From Aridibacter sp965216195 (GTDB lineage Bacteria; Acidobacteriota; Blastocatellia; Pyrinomonadales; Pyrinomonadaceae), in the NCBI GenBank assembly GCA_965216195.1, contig OZ244151.1, positions 1,116,001 to 1,180,000 of the forward strand: a DNA stretch of 64,000 nucleotides. Direction: 5' to 3'. Positions 61,850 to 64,000 of the stretch are shown here, piece after piece. A program made the position numbers and the translations under genes. Every line of letters begins with the position of its first letter. Positions within the stretch are counted from its first letter, which is position 1. The notes under the pieces are model-generated. The model was not told where the DNA came from and searched no databases. It worked only from the letters and a program-made list of their open reading frames with translations.

Positions 61850-64000
61850 ATGCGTTCAATATCTAAATTACTTTTAATGCTATTTTTTGCAATTACTTTA
61901 GCAATCGCGAATTTTGCACAGTCTTCGAAACCTCCAAATGGGATTAAGAAGATCGTAACCGTCGAAGGAATAACCGAATATCAATTGGGCAACGGGCTCA
62001 AGGTATTACTTATTCCGGATCAATCACAACCAAAAATCACTGTAAATGTTACATACCTGGTAGGTTCCAGGTATGAAAATTACGGTGAGGCGGGAATGGC
62101 ACATCTGCTAGAGCATCTTTTATTTAAAGGCTCGTCTAAACATCCGGATATTCCGCGAGAATTTGCTCTTCGAGGGGCTTTTGCAAATGCAACTACCTGG
62201 ACAGACCGAACCGTCTATTACGAAACTTTTATAGCGACCGAGGAAAATCTCGAATGGGCTTTAGACCTTGAAGCTGATCGAATGGTTAATTCCTTTGTTT
62301 CCGAAAAAGATCTTAGATCTGAATTCTCGGTGGTTAGAAATGAGCTTGAATCCGGTGAAAACAGCCCGCTTAGCGTTTTGTTCGACCGAATCCGAGCAGT
62401 CGCTTTTGATTGGCATAATTATTCAAGATCAACAATTGGCGTAAGATCAGATATAGAAAATGTTCCGATTCAACGATTAAAGGCGTTTTATAAAAAATAC
62501 TACCAGCCAGATAATGCGGTTTTGATTGTTGCCGGTAAGTTTGACGAGGCGAAAGCCTTGGAATTGGTTAACAAGAAGTTTGGTACGATTAAAAAGCCCG
62601 CTAGAAAACTCTCCTCGCTTTACACTGTTGAGCCTGTGCAAGATGGAGAAAGAATGGTTACAATTCGAAGGATTGGAAATGCGCAAATAGTTATGGCGGG
62701 ATATCACGTACCGCCTGCTGCCCACCCGGATTCTGCCGCAGCTTACATTCTCGGCGAAATGTTGACAAATGCTCCTAATGGGAAACTTTACGAAAATCTT
62801 GTCAAAACAAAGAAAGCTACCAGCATTATAAAACAGCATCAGCAATTTAGAGACCCAGGATATCTGATGTTTGCCGTTCAGATAAAAAAAGAAGATTCTA
62901 TGGAAGATGCACGTAAAGTGCTAATTGAAACAATTGAAGACTTCGGAAAAGCTGCACCTTCTAAAGAGGATGTTGAAAGGATAAAAAACAAGTCTCTGCG
63001 GTCTTTTGAAACTGCGTTAAATAATTCAACGTCATTACCCCTGAGCTTAACTAATTACATTGCTCGAGGGGATTGGAGATTAATTTTCATCCAAAGAGAT
63101 AGAATTGCAAGAGTTACTCCGGAAGATATACAGCGTTTAGCTAAAGACATTCTAAACCCGTCAAACAGAACGATTGCACAATTTATACCGACGCAAAAAC
63201 CAAGCCGATACGAAGCTCCTAATCTTTCTAATGAAGAGCTAGCTGCCGTAACTAAAAACTACAAAGGCAGAGAAACGGTTGCGGCAGGAGAAGCATTTGA
63301 CCCGACGCCACAAAATATTGAAGCGAGAACAAAACGCCTTAAGATTGGCAATTTAAAAGCAGCCTTTTTAACAAAGGAGAACCGAGGAGACCGTGTTTAT
63401 GCTCGTTTGGCATTACGTTTTGGAAATGAAAAAAGTCTAACTAATCAAAGATTCTCCGGCGATATAGCCCAAGAAATGCTTTTACGCGGAACAAGAAAGC
63501 GCACACGGCAACAAATCAATGACGAACTGGACCGTCTCAGAGGAAGTATTAGGATTGGAGGTGGAGCGGAAGGGATTTTCATAAATATTCAATCAACTCG
63601 CCAAAATCTTTCCGCTACTTTAAAACTTCTTGCAGAGATCCTTAGAGAACCCTCGTTTGCTAAGGATGATTTTGATGAGATTAAACGTGCAAGATTAAAC
63701 TCATTGGAAAGTAGGAAAGACCAACCAAGAAGTGTTGTGATGGATGCTGTTAATAAGCACTTTAATCGATATCCCAAAGGGCATATAAGATATACAGGTT
63801 CAACGGAAGAAGATATAGAGGCACTGAATCATCTTGAACTTCAAGATGTAAAAAACTTTTACGCGGATTTTTATGGAGCGTCAAACGGAGAATTAGCGGT
63901 AGTTGGGGACTTTAATCCCAAACAAACTTCCAAACTTGTTGAAGATTTATTTTCTAACTGGAAAAGCCCTTCAAAATACCAAAGAGTTCCGAGTAAATAT
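61850..64000 (+). CDS. M16 zinc peptidase, paralogue of 51873 (3' end outside window)
   Basis: The frame is open from the ATG at 61850 for 717 codons to the last base. Signal peptide MRSISKLLLMLFFAITLAIANFAQ. Zinc motif HLLEH (MAHLLEHLLFKG) and downstream Glu in VVRNELESGEN match the paralogue at 51873 position by position (YLVGSRYENYGEAGMAHLLEH versus YLVGSKHENYGEAGMAHLLEH in core blocks). The second M16 half begins near residue 500 and ends before completion at YQRVPSKY. It completes a second sigma/receptor/peptidase module. Only the C-terminal third is missing. Confidence 0.9.
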   Translation, partial: MRSISKLLLMLFFAITLAIANFAQSSKPPNGIKKIVTVEGITEYQLGNGLKVLLIPDQSQPKITVNVTYLVGSRYENYGEAGMAHLLEHLLFKGSSKHPDIPREFALRGAFANATTWTDRTVYYETFIATEENLEWALDLEADRMVNSFVSEKDLRSEFSVVRNELESGENSPLSVLFDRIRAVAFDWHNYSRSTIGVRSDIENVPIQRLKAFYKKYYQPDNAVLIVAGKFDEAKALELVNKKFGTIKKPARKLSSLYTVEPVQDGERMVTIRRIGNAQIVMAGYHVPPAAHPDSAAAYILGEMLTNAPNGKLYENLVKTKKATSIIKQHQQFRDPGYLMFAVQIKKEDSMEDARKVLIETIEDFGKAAPSKEDVERIKNKSLRSFETALNNSTSLPLSLTNYIARGDWRLIFIQRDRIARVTPEDIQRLAKDILNPSNRTIAQFIPTQKPSRYEAPNLSNEELAAVTKNYKGRETVAAGEAFDPTPQNIEARTKRLKIGNLKAAFLTKENRGDRVYARLALRFGNEKSLTNQRFSGDIAQEMLLRGTRKRTRQQINDELDRLRGSIRIGGGAEGIFINIQSTRQNLSATLKLLAEILREPSFAKDDFDEIKRARLNSLESRKDQPRSVVMDAVNKHFNRYPKGHIRYTGSTEEDIEALNHLELQDVKNFYADFYGASNGELAVVGDFNPKQTSKLVEDLFSNWKSPSKYQRVPSKY

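Noticed and set aside
61666..61866. 66-codon ORF before the last M16 gene
   Set aside because: It lies in the MITE-like inverted repeat and has no ribosome site or family features.
1..64000. tRNA, rRNA, riboswitch and origin sequences
   Set aside because: No cloverleaf, rRNA-like, known riboswitch or DnaA-box cluster was recognised by eye; a covariance-model search would be needed to exclude small RNAs.

Overview
This window looks like a chromosomal segment of an acidobacterium-type organism, most likely a Blastocatellia or Pyrinomonadaceae relative. That is inferred from large Oar-like TonB-dependent receptors with an N-terminal carboxypeptidase-regulatory domain, DUF5117/DUF4953-type metalloproteases, proline/serine/glutamate-rich anti-sigma proteins, moderate GC, and abundant small intergenic repeats. 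No rRNA, tRNA, CRISPR array, phage or plasmid module was seen.

Region 1 (about 1 to 35.5 kb) is a catabolic island of some 30 genes. It opens with a cut-off TonB receptor, a maleate-isomerase-like enzyme and an exported ferrochelatase-like protein. It holds three paralogues that resemble plant red chlorophyll catabolite reductase (RCCR), at 8301, 16869 and 30930. It also has a Rieske oxygenase of the type that includes pheophorbide a oxygenase, next to the second RCCR paralogue. Two short-chain dehydrogenases resemble chlorophyll b reductase (NYC1/NOL); one is fused to a major facilitator transporter and the other has lost its catalytic Tyr and Lys. Further genes encode a plant methylesterase-like hydrolase, lipocalin-like beta proteins, flavin monooxygenase and reductase genes, aldehyde dehydrogenases, a tandem nitrilase and a second transporter. 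Together they read like a bacterial counterpart of the plant PAO/phyllobilin route for dismantling chlorophyll or another cyclic tetrapyrrole. A possible tail runs through maleimide or maleamate-type fragments to maleate and fumarate. This is inference from families and linkage, but four plant chlorophyll-breakdown-like families in one locus is hard to ascribe to chance. An inverted repeat (TTTGTTAT-N6-ATAACAAA type) recurs at three promoters of the island and suggests one regulator.

The island is loaded with small repeats. Nearly all its short tandem repeats have a 7-bp period, and several supply the last codons and stop of the neighbouring gene. There are REPIN-like elements with long terminal inverted repeats, a decayed IS200-like/RAYT transposase, and a 164-bp unit repeated five times inside a 21-bp terminal-inverted-repeat element.

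Region 2 (36.8 to 42.7 kb) is a metal/redox operon: a CydDC-like heterodimeric ABC exporter, an ArsR/SmtB repressor and a Zn/Cd-type P1B ATPase, preceded by a sigma70-like promoter overlapped by an ArsR-type operator. The ATPase has DKTRT in place of the near-invariant DKTGT.

Region 3 (43.1 kb to the end) holds two versions of one module: ECF sigma plus membrane anti-sigma, then an Oar-like TonB receptor, then an exported M16 peptidase. In the first version sigma and anti-sigma are separate overlapping genes, and a HExxH metalloprotease is inserted. In the second they are fused into one 1049-residue membrane protein. The last M16 gene runs off the window.
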